Source: Rhizobium bangladeshense
GTDB lineage: Bacteria > Pseudomonadota > Alphaproteobacteria > Rhizobiales > Rhizobiaceae
DNA length: 64,000 nt
Reading direction: 5' to 3'
Assembly: GCF_017357245.1 (NCBI RefSeq)
Contig: NZ_CP071617.1
Span: 124,001 to 188,000, forward strand
Part shown: piece after piece, positions 18,084 through 26,467 of the stretch
Layout of the letters: every line of letters begins with the position of its first letter
Numbering within the stretch: the first letter of the stretch is position 1
The notes under the pieces: model-generated
Databases searched by the model: none
Told to the model about the DNA's origin: nothing
The model's input: the letters and a program-made list of their open reading frames with translations, nothing else
Program-made: the position numbers and the translations under genes

Positions 18084-18120
18084 GCATGCGGCGGGCGGGA
18101 AGATCAAGCCCGCCGCATGC
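18084..18120 (-). promoter_or_regulatory. Intercistronic stem-loop in the ABC operon
   Basis: GCATGCGGCGGGC (18084-18096) and GCCCGCCGCATGC (18108-18120) form a perfect 13-bp stem with an 11-base loop, directly after the binding-protein stop and before the permease. Stems in this position usually protect the upstream message or attenuate downstream transcription, giving excess binding protein. Confidence 0.72.
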
Positions 18121-18131
18121 CAGGCTGGCTC

Positions 18132-19235
18132 TTAGCCGCCGAACTGCTTCAGCAGTGCGATCGCTTGCTCATCCATGCTCTTGAGTTCGGCAAGGGCCTC
18201 TGCCGCCTGATCGGGCGTCTTGGTGATGACTGGAATGCGGTAGACGATGTTCGGGACATCCTCGCCTCGGGCGAGCTTGACGGCGAGTTCGCCGGTCTTG
18301 CGGCCGATTTCGGGAAACGGCGAGTCGCAGCTGAAAACCACCGGAACCTGCTTGGCGGCCCAGGCTTCGAGGAATTGGGTGGAGAGATAGTGGTTGAACA
18401 GCGGGACGTCGTCGCGGTTCATCTGCTTGAGCGCTTGCGCTGCTCCGAGTGTGAAGGGCCACCACCACGAGATAAAGCCGGCAAGCGAACCGGGCTCGGG
18501 ATTGGCCTGCAGAAGGGACAGCATATTCTTGCGGCCCACGGAGATTTCGTCCGTCGTGCCCTGTCCACCGTCGATGAACGGAAGAACCTTCATGCGCGGC
18601 TCGTAGCGGCACATCAGCTCGAACATATCGACTTCCATGTCGAACGGCGTGAAGTAGCCACGCTGCTCGGCGGTCTGGGCGAAGGTGCCCTGACGCTTGC
18701 AGTAGTTCTGCACGAAATATCCGAGCGTGGTGGCGGTGCCCCACACGTCGTCCATAACGGCGGGCGAATCCTTCACAGGGATCGTAAAGCCGACCGTCTT
18801 GATGCCGCGCTTATGAGCCTCGTCGGCGATGTAGGCCGTCTCGGATTCCTGGGAGTAAATACCAATGACGAGAGCGTCGATGCCGCGATCTAGCAATGCA
18901 CGGGAAGCGGCCTGCTCGCTTGCCTTGGTCGGCTCGCCGCGAACGGTGACGACTTCACCACCGGCATCGAGCACCGCCTTGACGATCTGCCAGCAGCCGC
19001 GCCGCCAAGGCTGGTTGAACGGGCCGTAGGTCAGCGGCACGCCGATGCGCACCTTCTTGCCTGGCGCCGGTGGCGTGATTTCTTCCGCACTCGCAACCGT
19101 CGCAGACCCGGCAAGGACAGCGCCGCCGATAATGCCAGCTGCGCTCTTTAGAATGGTGCGCCGACTGAACTTCGCATATTCGCTGGCCTCCTGGGCAAGT
19201 CTTCGCAGTCGTGCGGTGTCATCAAAGAAGCTCAT
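18132..19235 (-). CDS. Sugar-type ABC periplasmic binding protein with Tat signal
   Basis: A 367-residue substrate-binding protein of the periplasmic-binding-protein-1/Rbs family. An unusually long leader places the twin-arginine motif SRRTILK at 24-30, followed by a hydrophobic run and cleavage near VASA-EE, so export by the Tat route is predicted. The mature domain shows IGVPLTYGPFNQPWRRGCWQ and a DRGIDALVIG hinge. The Trp-rich stretch ISWWWPFTLG may line the pocket. GGGAGGAAAAC precedes the ATG at 19235. It is the first gene of the importer/lactonase operon and divergent from a FadR-type regulator. The ligand is unknown; a TorT-like specificity is possible. Confidence 0.87.
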   Translation of the reverse strand: MSFFDDTARLRRLAQEASEYAKFSRRTILKSAAGIIGGAVLAGSATVASAEEITPPAPGKKVRIGVPLTYGPFNQPWRRGCWQIVKAVLDAGGEVVTVRGEPTKASEQAASRALLDRGIDALVIGIYSQESETAYIADEAHKRGIKTVGFTIPVKDSPAVMDDVWGTATTLGYFVQNYCKRQGTFAQTAEQRGYFTPFDMEVDMFELMCRYEPRMKVLPFIDGGQGTTDEISVGRKNMLSLLQANPEPGSLAGFISWWWPFTLGAAQALKQMNRDDVPLFNHYLSTQFLEAWAAKQVPVVFSCDSPFPEIGRKTGELAVKLARGEDVPNIVYRIPVITKTPDQAAEALAELKSMDEQAIALLKQFGG

Positions 19236-19403
19236 GTTTTCCTCCCTGTTGCTTCGGATTTCGGCCCGAGGAGCCCGGCGCTTGTAGACCGACGACGGCT
19301 GCGCACGCGTCGCCGGCGGCGCTGGACCGATGCCCCACGCCCTGCCCGCTTCGTGAACCTGAAACCCGCCGAGGCGACCGTCGCGCCCCTCCTCTGGACA
19401 AGG

Positions 19404-19420
19404 AACCATATTACATGGTT
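19404..19420. promoter_or_regulatory. FadR-type operator candidate
   Basis: AACCAT and ATGGTT form a perfect inverted repeat around ATTAC in the 302-base gap between the binding-protein gene and the GntR regulator. The size and spacing suit a GntR dimer. The rest of this gap shows no gene. Confidence 0.5.
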
Positions 19421-19537
19421 GCCTGACAAGTGGATTCTGCTATTCTTGCGGAAAAAGTTGCAACAGGGCAGTGGGAGGCGGCAAAGCCTGTTAAAACCTC
19501 GCGTGGTAGGGACAGGCAAAAACGCTCGGAGGTGCGC

Positions 19538-20254
19538 ATGGTGCTAGATCACAAGGTAACTCGCGGCCCGTCGCTTGCGGATTCGGTCGCTGGCCGAATT
19601 CGCGCCGACATAACGTCCGGAACCTACGCGAAGGGCGACAGACTTCCGACGGAGCGTGTTCTTGCAGAGAAATACGGCGTGAGCCGGCCCATCGTGCGTG
19701 AAGCGATCGGCACGCTCAAGCGGGACGGTCTGGTTTCAACGCGCCAGGGGCTTGGCGCCTTCGTCATTGAGACGAAGGAGGTCGCCTTCCGGTTGGCAGG
19801 CGTCGATCTGACCGATGCTCTGGATGTCCAGAATGTTATCGAGCTGCTGATGGCAGTTGAATCCGCTGCAACGGCGCTGGCAGCAGAGCGGCGTTCCGCA
19901 AAGCAGCTCGTCGAGATCGAGCGTCGGCTCAACGCCATCCAGACGGCATTCGATAATGGTTCGGCCGGCATCGAGGAGGACCTGGCGTTTCACCGGGAGA
20001 TCGTCGATGCATGCGGCAATCCGTATTTTCGGGAGATGTCAGATTTCCTTGAAGCCCATGTCCGAAACTTCATCCGCAAAGCCCGGGCCAGCACACTGCG
20101 CAACGCCTTGCTCGAGCAGGTGCAAGCCGAGCACGTCGCCATCTACAATGCAATCGCCAATGGTGATGCGCAGGAGGCGCGGCTTGCAGCAGAGGATCAC
20201 CTTCGCGGGGCCGCCAATCGACTCACCTTGCTTCTCCACGAAAACTCCTCATGA
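19538..20254 (+). CDS. GntR-family regulator, FadR/FCD subgroup
   Basis: A 238-residue regulator with start at ATG 19538, supported by GGAGGTGCGC; the frame is open to 19430. The winged helix is ADITSGTYAKGDRLPTERVLAEKYGVSRPIVREAIGTLKRDGLVSTRQGLGAFV. The FCD effector domain shows metal-site residues in DLAFHREIVDACGNPYF and the final HL of EDHLRGAANRL. It is divergent from the importer/lactonase operon and is its likely repressor, with a carboxylate or sugar-acid type ligand expected for FCD proteins. Confidence 0.9.
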   Translation: MVLDHKVTRGPSLADSVAGRIRADITSGTYAKGDRLPTERVLAEKYGVSRPIVREAIGTLKRDGLVSTRQGLGAFVIETKEVAFRLAGVDLTDALDVQNVIELLMAVESAATALAAERRSAKQLVEIERRLNAIQTAFDNGSAGIEEDLAFHREIVDACGNPYFREMSDFLEAHVRNFIRKARASTLRNALLEQVQAEHVAIYNAIANGDAQEARLAAEDHLRGAANRLTLLLHENSS

Positions 20255-20493
20255 ACGGAAGTTAGTTCCCGAGCAGCCATCTCAAGCGGGCTTATCAAAA
20301 GCTGAACCATGCGTCGGGCGTAGATGCAGCATCGGGTGTGGAATAATAAGGTTCTAATTGGAATACGAACCATCGACCCCACTTTTCCGCAACTGTGCAG
20401 TTGAACGGAATCGAACCTGAGGCCCATTTGTTTCGAAACCGTCGAAGTTTCAAGAATGCTCGAGTCTGGAAACTGAAGCCAAATCCTCACGCG

Positions 20494-21717
20494 CTAACGC
20501 CACAATGCCGATATTGGAACAGCGGACAAACGTTCCCCGAAAGGGATCACCTTATGATGGTCATACAAGACCATGCCCGAAACAAACCGTTCTCCGGATG
20601 CTTCGGCCAAAATTCGCAATCCCGAAAAATCGGAATTCGAGACAGATGCTGCCGCTTTTATCTCGATGCCGACGATCCGGCCTCTTCTATCTTCAATGAC
20701 GATATCGACTTCGTTCTGCTGCTTGTCACGAAAATGCGAAAACTCGTATCGGCTATGCCCGCCGCTGGCGAGCTTTAGGATCTCCCCAAACACGAAAGTC
20801 TCCAGCAAAGCCCCGAACTGACCCCTGTTGTCGCGCAGGCGGTCGAGAGAGAGGTCACGAAGAGAAGAGAGCAGACCAGAGTCGAGGAAATGGATTTTCG
20901 GTGTTTTGGTCAGGCGTTTCAGTTTGTTCGAAAACCATGGTTGCAAGGTTCGGGCGAGGAACAGGCTCTCGAAGATGCCGACATATTTTTGCGTTGTGAT
21001 GTGATTCATCCCGATGGCGGCGCCAATTCCGGAATAGTTCACGAGTTGTCCCGAATGCTCTGCCAGAATGCCTAGCAAGCGCGGCATTTGAGCGATCTGC
21101 TCGATCTGTGCGACATCGCGAACGTCGCGTTGAACGATCGCATTGATGTAATCCGCATACCAGTCCTGCCTGCGGCTCAAGGTTTTGCGGCCCAATGCCT
21201 CGGGATATCCACCTGCCAGAACTACAGCTATCAGGTCGTCACCGACGATTGGTTCTCCGGCCGTGGCTTCATTTTGAAAGGCGTCACGCAGGAAGGTGCT
21301 GCCGGCCCTTCTGATCTCGCTTTGCGCAAGTGGTAGCAATCGAACGACTTCCATGCGCCCTGCGAGTGAGTCTGCCACGCGTGGCAGCGTCATGAGATTT
21401 GCTGAACCAGTCAGGAGGAAACGCCCTGGGCGCTGGTCCGTATCCACGCTTTCCTTGATCGCCAACAACAGCTCGGGAGCGCGCTGAATTTCGTCGATGA
21501 TGGCGCGATCCATACGTCTTACAAAGCCAACTGGATCCTGCCGCGCTGCGTCCAAGGTCGTCGCATTATCGAGCGTGTAATACTCCATCCCCTCCTTGGC
21601 CATTTTCTTAGCCAACGTCGTTTTTCCTGATTGTCGGGGACCTACGATCAGTACGACTCGCGTGTCTGACATGGCGTCGGCAACGCGCCGCTCAACGAGC
21701 CTTGGGTACAGCGCCAC
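20494..21717 (-). CDS. AAA ATPase with DUF4143 and nuclease-like tail
   Basis: A 407-residue ATP-binding protein of the AAA_14/DUF4143 type. Walker A is GPRQSGKTT (26-34), Walker B RAIIDEIQRAPELL (71-84), and the sensor is LLTGSANLM. The DUF4143 segment covers roughly 200-330. The carboxy terminus has the PD-(D/E)xK-like pattern EVDIVIEDRRGRIVGIEIKAAAS. Function is unknown in this very common family; a role in mobile-element or defence biology is often suspected. The start is GTG with AAGGGA upstream. It stands alone between unrelated genes, with unusual tandem repeats just upstream. The 239 bases after the FadR regulator (20255-20493) hold nothing I can identify. Confidence 0.85.
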   Translation of the reverse strand: MALYPRLVERRVADAMSDTRVVLIVGPRQSGKTTLAKKMAKEGMEYYTLDNATTLDAARQDPVGFVRRMDRAIIDEIQRAPELLLAIKESVDTDQRPGRFLLTGSANLMTLPRVADSLAGRMEVVRLLPLAQSEIRRAGSTFLRDAFQNEATAGEPIVGDDLIAVVLAGGYPEALGRKTLSRRQDWYADYINAIVQRDVRDVAQIEQIAQMPRLLGILAEHSGQLVNYSGIGAAIGMNHITTQKYVGIFESLFLARTLQPWFSNKLKRLTKTPKIHFLDSGLLSSLRDLSLDRLRDNRGQFGALLETFVFGEILKLASGGHSRYEFSHFRDKQQNEVDIVIEDRRGRIVGIEIKAAASVSNSDFSGLRILAEASGERFVSGMVLYDHHKVIPFGERLSAVPISALWR

Positions 21718-21733
21718 AGCTTCATTCCCTTGA

Positions 21734-21790
21734 TGACTGTTTGAAACTACGGCGATGACTGATTGAAAGTCAATGTGTGACCGTTTGAAA
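21734..21790. repeat. Three 13-bp direct repeats with 22-bp period
   Basis: TGACTGTTTGAAA (21734-21746), TGACTGATTGAAA (21756-21768) and TGACCGTTTGAAA (21778-21790) recur at exactly 22-bp intervals, starting 17 bases upstream of the DUF4143 gene. A related TAATTTAAAGTTGG run follows. Exact helical phasing suits an operator array, while the style also resembles the multiple terminal repeats of IS21-family ends. Confidence 0.7.
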
Positions 21791-22004
21791 TTAACGTGGC
21801 GGGTAATTTAAAGTTGGCGACATGCCAGATTGCGGCATGAGGTAGGCGAGAGGCCATGCAGGCGCTGCTGAACCTTCGCTGATTGGTCACCGAGTAACCT
21901 TGTAAGCGTGGTAGGACAAGCCAACTGAGCACTAACAAACACATACCCACGTCGAAAAACTTTGCGCCACGGATAGCGGAGCGCAAAGTCCCTCGTCGTT
22001 GAAG

Positions 22005-23636
22005 TCACACGGACTGAGCGAAAGGTTCACGCAAAGCGGACAGACCATGTGACTTGCGCAACAGATCGGCCGCCCTCTCTCCGATGACAACACATGGTGC
22101 CATCGTGTTGCCGGTGGTGATCCGCGGCATGATCGAGGAATCCGCGATACGAAGGCTATCGATGCCATATACCTTGAGCTCCCTATCGACGACCGACATA
22201 TTGTCACGTCCCATTTTGGCGGTGCAGGATTGATGCCAATAGGTGACGGCCGAGCGTCTAATGAAATCGATCATGCCTGACCTGCTGCGCGGGCCTGGAG
22301 CGGTTTCACCCGTTACCAGAGGTCTGAAGCCATCGCTGTTTCCCAGTTCGCGACACAACTCGACTGCGGCCAACGCGGCTGCCATGTCTTCGGGCTCACT
22401 GAGGGAGTTCGGCTCGATCAGGACGGGATCGTTTATGTCGGGGCCAGAGAGCCTCAATCGTCCGCGGCTTTTCGGCTGTGCAAGACCGTTGAACATCGTC
22501 CAACCGTATTCTGGCGTTTGGAGACCCGTTTCGGATGGTGAAGGCACCGCGAACTCCAACTGACACTGGAGGATGTCGGGCTGGTTTAGACGCGTGTCAC
22601 TCTTCCAGTAGATGTTCGCCTCGCAGCCGCTACCGCCAACAGCTTCCGGTTTTCGGTAGGCCCAGGTGCAGCCGAAAGCGAGATGATCCTGATGATTGCG
22701 ACCGACACCCGGCAGGTCTTGCACGACTGTAATACCATGCGACTGCAGATCTTTTTTTGGGCCGATCCCGGACTGCATAAGGACCTTCGGCGTATTGATC
22801 GCCCCCAGTGACAGCACCGTCTCGCAATGCGCCATGAACTGGCGTTGCCGACCATCGACCAGAGCCTCCACTCCTTTCACCCGCTTACCATCGAAGATGA
22901 GACGCGTAACCAACGCATCGGTCAGCACCGTCAGGTTGCGGCGCGACAGCAGTGGACGAACATAAGAGTGGAATACCGATTCCCGCTTGCCATCCCGGAT
23001 CCGTAGCTCAGCGATCGATGCGCCTCCGGGGACTTCCATCATCTCGCCGTTCGTTGAACCGAAGACCGGAACGCCCAGAGCTGACGCGGCGCTCAACAGG
23101 GCCTCTGCGACTGGCTGGGGTGACAGAGGCTGTGCGACATGCACTGGCCCCCCCGTTCCGCGACGGGATGGGTCCACGTCGCCCTGCCAATCTTCGATCC
23201 GGCGATAATAACCGAGGATCGACTCATATCCCCAGGCATCATCACCCGCCTCTGCTGCGAAGTAATCCCAATCCGCCTTGTGTCCCCTGGCCCATACCAT
23301 GACGTTGATACTCGAACCGCCGCCTAGCCCCTTACCCATACTGAGAGGGAGTCGTCGCCCGTCCAAACCAGGAGCCGGTTGTCCAACAAAGCTCCAGTCC
23401 CGGCTCGATCCGAGATTAAGCGGCCACTGCGCGGGGTTCGATACGGTTTCGGATTTATCATCGCCACCTGCTTCAAGCAGCAGGACGCTGGCGTTTCCAT
23501 CCTCTGCCAATCGCGCTGCGACAACCGAGCCGCTGGACCCTGCGCCGCAGACGATGAAGTCAAAGACATCGCCGACCGCGTTCTGCGGAAAGGACGTATT
23601 TGCGGGCACATTATCGTCATAGTTGTATAGTTTCAC
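22005..23636 (-). CDS. GMC-family FAD oxidoreductase (choline dehydrogenase-like)
   Basis: A 543-residue glucose-methanol-choline oxidoreductase. The FAD-binding motif GAGSSGSVVAARL begins at residue 31, followed by LLLEAGG, and the GMC signature GKGLGGGSSINVMVWARG is near 101-118. The active-site His lies in YWHQSCTAKMG and the second in the TTGNTMAP segment, where Asn replaces the usual residue as in choline dehydrogenases. It oxidises a primary alcohol and passes electrons to an acceptor. The start is GTG with GGAGGAACTTAC before it. No partner cytochrome or transporter gene adjoins, so the substrate remains open. Confidence 0.9.
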   Translation of the reverse strand: MKLYNYDDNVPANTSFPQNAVGDVFDFIVCGAGSSGSVVAARLAEDGNASVLLLEAGGDDKSETVSNPAQWPLNLGSSRDWSFVGQPAPGLDGRRLPLSMGKGLGGGSSINVMVWARGHKADWDYFAAEAGDDAWGYESILGYYRRIEDWQGDVDPSRRGTGGPVHVAQPLSPQPVAEALLSAASALGVPVFGSTNGEMMEVPGGASIAELRIRDGKRESVFHSYVRPLLSRRNLTVLTDALVTRLIFDGKRVKGVEALVDGRQRQFMAHCETVLSLGAINTPKVLMQSGIGPKKDLQSHGITVVQDLPGVGRNHQDHLAFGCTWAYRKPEAVGGSGCEANIYWKSDTRLNQPDILQCQLEFAVPSPSETGLQTPEYGWTMFNGLAQPKSRGRLRLSGPDINDPVLIEPNSLSEPEDMAAALAAVELCRELGNSDGFRPLVTGETAPGPRSRSGMIDFIRRSAVTYWHQSCTAKMGRDNMSVVDRELKVYGIDSLRIADSSIMPRITTGNTMAPCVVIGERAADLLRKSHGLSALREPFAQSV

Positions 23637-23787
23637 GTAAGTTCCTCCGTGAATTATATCGGGTAAATTGATGAAGTCTGTGTCGCGGGACGCGAGGAAA
23701 TGCCCATGGATTTCGGTCGGGGATCCGGTGCACCACCGGTATCTCGCTTCCGCAGTGCTGATCAGTTAAGGGATAGCGCGAAATCGT

Positions 23788-24582
23788 TCACTGCTTTTTT
23801 GCCGATGCGGCCTTGGCGGCCTTGTCGATTGTATCGGCGATGACCGCCGGCTGCGTCATGAACAGGGCATGGCTCGCCGACACCTTGGTGACCTTAGCAT
23901 TGATGCGCTCCGCCATATGGATCAACATGGCCTGGTCGAAGGCCTTGTCTTCGGTGGCAATAACGGCCCAGCTGGGCTTGGTGCGCCATGCGGCGTTCTC
24001 GAGCTTGGTGCCGAACGCCGACATTTTGATCGGAACCTGCGCATCTCTCATGAACGCGACATCGGCGTCGCTGACGTCGTGTGCAAACCCTGACTTGAAC
24101 TTGGCCGGGCTGACGTAGCCGAAACCGTCCTTCGTGGTCTCGATAACGAACTCGGACGCGGGCGCAAATCCCTCGTATTGCTGAGCCGTCGTCTCGCCGG
24201 CATCTGGGGAGAGAGCAGAGACATAAACGAGGCCCTTAACCATTTCATCGACCCCAGCTTCCGTGATGACAGTACCGCCCCAGGAGTGTCCAACGAGAAT
24301 GACCGGACCATCTTGCCGCTCAAGTGCACGCTTGGTGGCGGCAACATCATCTGCAAGAGACGTTAGCGGGTTCTGCACAATCGTGACGCGATAGCCACGT
24401 TTTGTAAGATTGTCGTACACGCCCCTCCAGCCGGAACCGTCCGCAAATGCGCCGTGAACCAGGACCACGTTTCGCACGGATTGGTCTTGCGGGAGCGATT
24501 CAGCGGCCTGCGCCGGCAAGGTGGCCGAAAGGGAGGCTGCAGATGCGATTGCGGCAATCGTGGTGATGGTCTTGCGTGTCAT
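23788..24582 (-). CDS. Exported alpha/beta-fold hydrolase controlled by MarR-type protein
   Basis: A 264-residue alpha/beta hydrolase starting at ATG 24582 (GAGGAGAAAGCC before it). It has a Sec signal peptide ending near LPAQA-AE. The triad is visible as Ser in GHSWGG, Asp in ATEDKAFDQ and His in SASHALFM. It is a paralogue of 1650-2408. It faces away from an OhrR-like regulator, with palindromic sites between, so expression is probably induced by an oxidant or small ligand. The substrate is unknown. Confidence 0.88.
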   Translation of the reverse strand: MTRKTITTIAAIASAASLSATLPAQAAESLPQDQSVRNVVLVHGAFADGSGWRGVYDNLTKRGYRVTIVQNPLTSLADDVAATKRALERQDGPVILVGHSWGGTVITEAGVDEMVKGLVYVSALSPDAGETTAQQYEGFAPASEFVIETTKDGFGYVSPAKFKSGFAHDVSDADVAFMRDAQVPIKMSAFGTKLENAAWRTKPSWAVIATEDKAFDQAMLIHMAERINAKVTKVSASHALFMTQPAVIADTIDKAAKAASAKKQ

Positions 24583-24601
24583 GGCTTTCTCCTCTTGGGA
24601 A

Positions 24602-24625
24602 ATCACGATAACAGTTATCGCGATA
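24602..24625. promoter_or_regulatory. MarR/OhrR operator candidate, site 1
   Basis: ATCACGATAA (24602-24611) and TTATCGCGAT (24615-24624) are inverted arms with one mismatch; they contain the perfect palindrome TATCGCGATA. The site is 20 bases upstream of the hydrolase start. Confidence 0.68.
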
Positions 24626-24666
24626 TCTATAAGCTGACAGATGTTGAGTTATGCGTCAACAAGATT

Positions 24667-24695
24667 ATTATCGCGATATTTGTTTTCGTGATAAT
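24667..24695. promoter_or_regulatory. MarR/OhrR operator candidate, site 2
   Basis: ATTATCGCGA (24667-24676) and TCGTGATAAT (24686-24695) are inverted arms with one mismatch. TATCGCGATA occurs again here at 24669-24678, 53 bp from its first copy, and 33 bases separate the outer arm from the regulator ATG. Confidence 0.68.
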
Positions 24696-24727
24696 ATCGG
24701 TTATATGTATGAGGACAGGAGTTCAAA

Positions 24728-25195
24728 ATGACCCAACGCCACAACGATCCCCCGCCCCTGCGTGACCAACTGTGCTATGCGATCTACACCGCCGGCATCG
24801 CAATTCAGCGTGCCTACAAGCCGCTACTCGACGAGCTTGGGTTGACATACCCGCAATATCTTGTCTTGAACGTTCTTTGGGCGCACGACGAACAGACCGT
24901 GGTTTCCATCGCTGATCAGCTTGCTCTGGAATCCAGCACCTTGACACCTCTTTTGAAACGCCTGGAAGCCGCCGGGCACGTGCGCCGGACACGCAATCTC
25001 GGAAACGAACGGCAGGTTTTGGTGGCGCTGACTGACCAGGGACGCGCATTGCAGCACAGAGCAGGCTGCCTCGGCGATACATTGCTTGCAGCCTCAACCC
25101 AGACACCACCGAAACTCGCTGCTTTGAACCGCGACGTGCGACATTTGCGCGATGCGATCTACTCCCAGATCGGCGGGTGGGATGCACCCGCCTGA
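24728..25195 (+). CDS. MarR-family regulator, OhrR-like
   Basis: A 155-residue MarR protein of the organic-peroxide sensor (OhrR) branch. The reactive Cys16 sits in LRDQLCYAIYTAG, matching the OhrR N-terminal LCFALY motif, followed by RAYKPLLDELGLTYPQYLVLNVLW. The winged helix is VSIADQLALESSTLTPLLKRLEAAGHVRRTRN and a second cysteine occurs near residue 113. It lies divergently from an exported hydrolase rather than from ohr, with two operator-like palindromes in the gap. Redox control by peroxides or hypochlorite is inferred from Cys16. Confidence 0.9.
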   Translation: MTQRHNDPPPLRDQLCYAIYTAGIAIQRAYKPLLDELGLTYPQYLVLNVLWAHDEQTVVSIADQLALESSTLTPLLKRLEAAGHVRRTRNLGNERQVLVALTDQGRALQHRAGCLGDTLLAASTQTPPKLAALNRDVRHLRDAIYSQIGGWDAPA

Positions 25196-25223
25196 CCTGT
25201 AATGGCGCCAGATGACCTAAAGC

Positions 25224-26003
25224 TCACGCGGTCGGAACAGTCCCACCGTCGATCACATGCTCGGTCCCGGTAATGGATGTTGCCCGATCCGAGGCGAGGA
25301 ACGCGATCAGGTCTGCGACCTCCTCCGGCGCGGCCGGTCGTCCCAGCGGTATGCCGCCGAGCGACTTCATGATCACGTCGACCGCGGCGTCGTAGTCGAT
25401 GCCAGCTTGCTCGGCTATGCGCAGAGCCAGACCATTGGAATTCGGACTGGCGATCCAGCCAGGGGACACTCGTACCACCCGCACGCCCTTCGGAGAAACC
25501 TCCTTGGAGATGCTCTTGCTGTAGGTGTTGAGGGCCGCCTTGGCCGAAGCATAGCCGGTCGTCGCCTCCGGTAGCGGAAGGCGGTTCTGGATCGAGGTGA
25601 CGTGAATGACGACTCCGCTTCCCTGAGCGATCAACCCGGGGATTAGCGCACGATCCAGCCTGACTGCCGGAAAGAAGTTGAGGTTGAACTCCTTGTCCCA
25701 CTCCTCGTCGGTGAGCGCAGCGAAGCCACCTGAAGGAGCCGAAGAACCGCCCAGCATATTCACAAGAATATCGAGCCCGCCGAGCTCCCGATGCACCGCG
25801 TCGACGACCGCTTGAACGCCCGCCCCGGTGGTCAGGTCAGCTTCAACGAATGCCGCACCAGAGAAGTCCGCCGGCTTGGAGCGAGCGGTGGTCAGCACAC
25901 GGGCGCCAAGCTCCCGGAAGAGAGCTACGGTTGCTGCGCCGGCACCCATCGTTCCCGCGGTGATCAGGGCCCGACGCCCCTGCAATGTGAAAAACGGTGT
26001 CAT
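25224..26003 (-). CDS. SDR family oxidoreductase
   Basis: A 259-residue short-chain dehydrogenase. The cofactor loop reads [11 protein letters not shown] (15-25), a variant of TGxxxGxG; NMLGG replaces NNAG; the catalytic residues are Ser in VTSIQNR, with Tyr and Lys in GYASAKAAL. The carboxy end [23 protein letters not shown] is typical. Its ATG overlaps the stop of the NTF2-like gene upstream by four bases, so the two are translationally coupled and probably work on the same compound. Confidence 0.9.
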   Translation of the reverse strand: MTPFFTLQGRRALITAGTMGAGAATVALFRELGARVLTTARSKPADFSGAAFVEADLTTGAGVQAVVDAVHRELGGLDILVNMLGGSSAPSGGFAALTDEEWDKEFNLNFFPAVRLDRALIPGLIAQGSGVVIHVTSIQNRLPLPEATTGYASAKAALNTYSKSISKEVSPKGVRVVRVSPGWIASPNSNGLALRIAEQAGIDYDAAVDVIMKSLGGIPLGRPAAPEEVADLIAFLASDRATSITGTEHVIDGGTVPTA

Positions 26004-26329
26004 ACGGTGATCTCCAGTTCGGCGACCTTGTCGCCCGCGAGGACGAAGAGGAAGCGCAGGTCAATCGGGCTGCCAGGGAAAGTGCCGACGGCGTGAGCCG
26101 TCACCAGGGTCTTTCCGTGTTCAAGGGCGATGTGGAAGGGTTCCACGGTGTAGCTGTATTGCTGGCTTTCATCGGCCATCCACTTACGAATGGCATCACG
26201 TCCCGTATGGGACTTGCCTTTATCTTTCACGCTGCCGTTTTCGGTGAAGGCGGCTGCGACAGCATCGGGGCTGCCATCCCGGTCAGCATCAAAATAGGCC
26301 TCTATGGCCTCGGGGAGTTTGATAGTCAT
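26000..26329 (-). CDS. Nuclear transport factor 2-like (SnoaL-type) protein
   Basis: A 109-residue NTF2-fold protein of the SnoaL-like type: [28 protein letters not shown] at the amino end and [12 protein letters not shown] as the cone helix. The family includes isomerases, cyclases and small-molecule carriers with a conical pocket. It overlaps the downstream SDR by ATGA and lies opposite a LysR gene, suggesting one inducible two-gene operon. The catalytic residues are not conserved enough to predict a reaction. Confidence 0.82.
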   Translation of the reverse strand: MTIKLPEAIEAYFDADRDGSPDAVAAAFTENGSVKDKGKSHTGRDAIRKWMADESQQYSYTVEPFHIALEHGKTLVTAHAVGTFPGSPIDLRFLFVLAGDKVAELEITV

Positions 26330-26467
26330 TCTGGTCTTCCAATCCTGTTTTCAGCCTTAGCCAGCTATGAGCCGCGCCCATTTGAGGCCGACAAGCCCAA
26401 TCTAAGACTGGACGATTGGCAGGATAACTGGGACAAAGCGGGATGAAACGTTTCGAAAAGAGGGATA

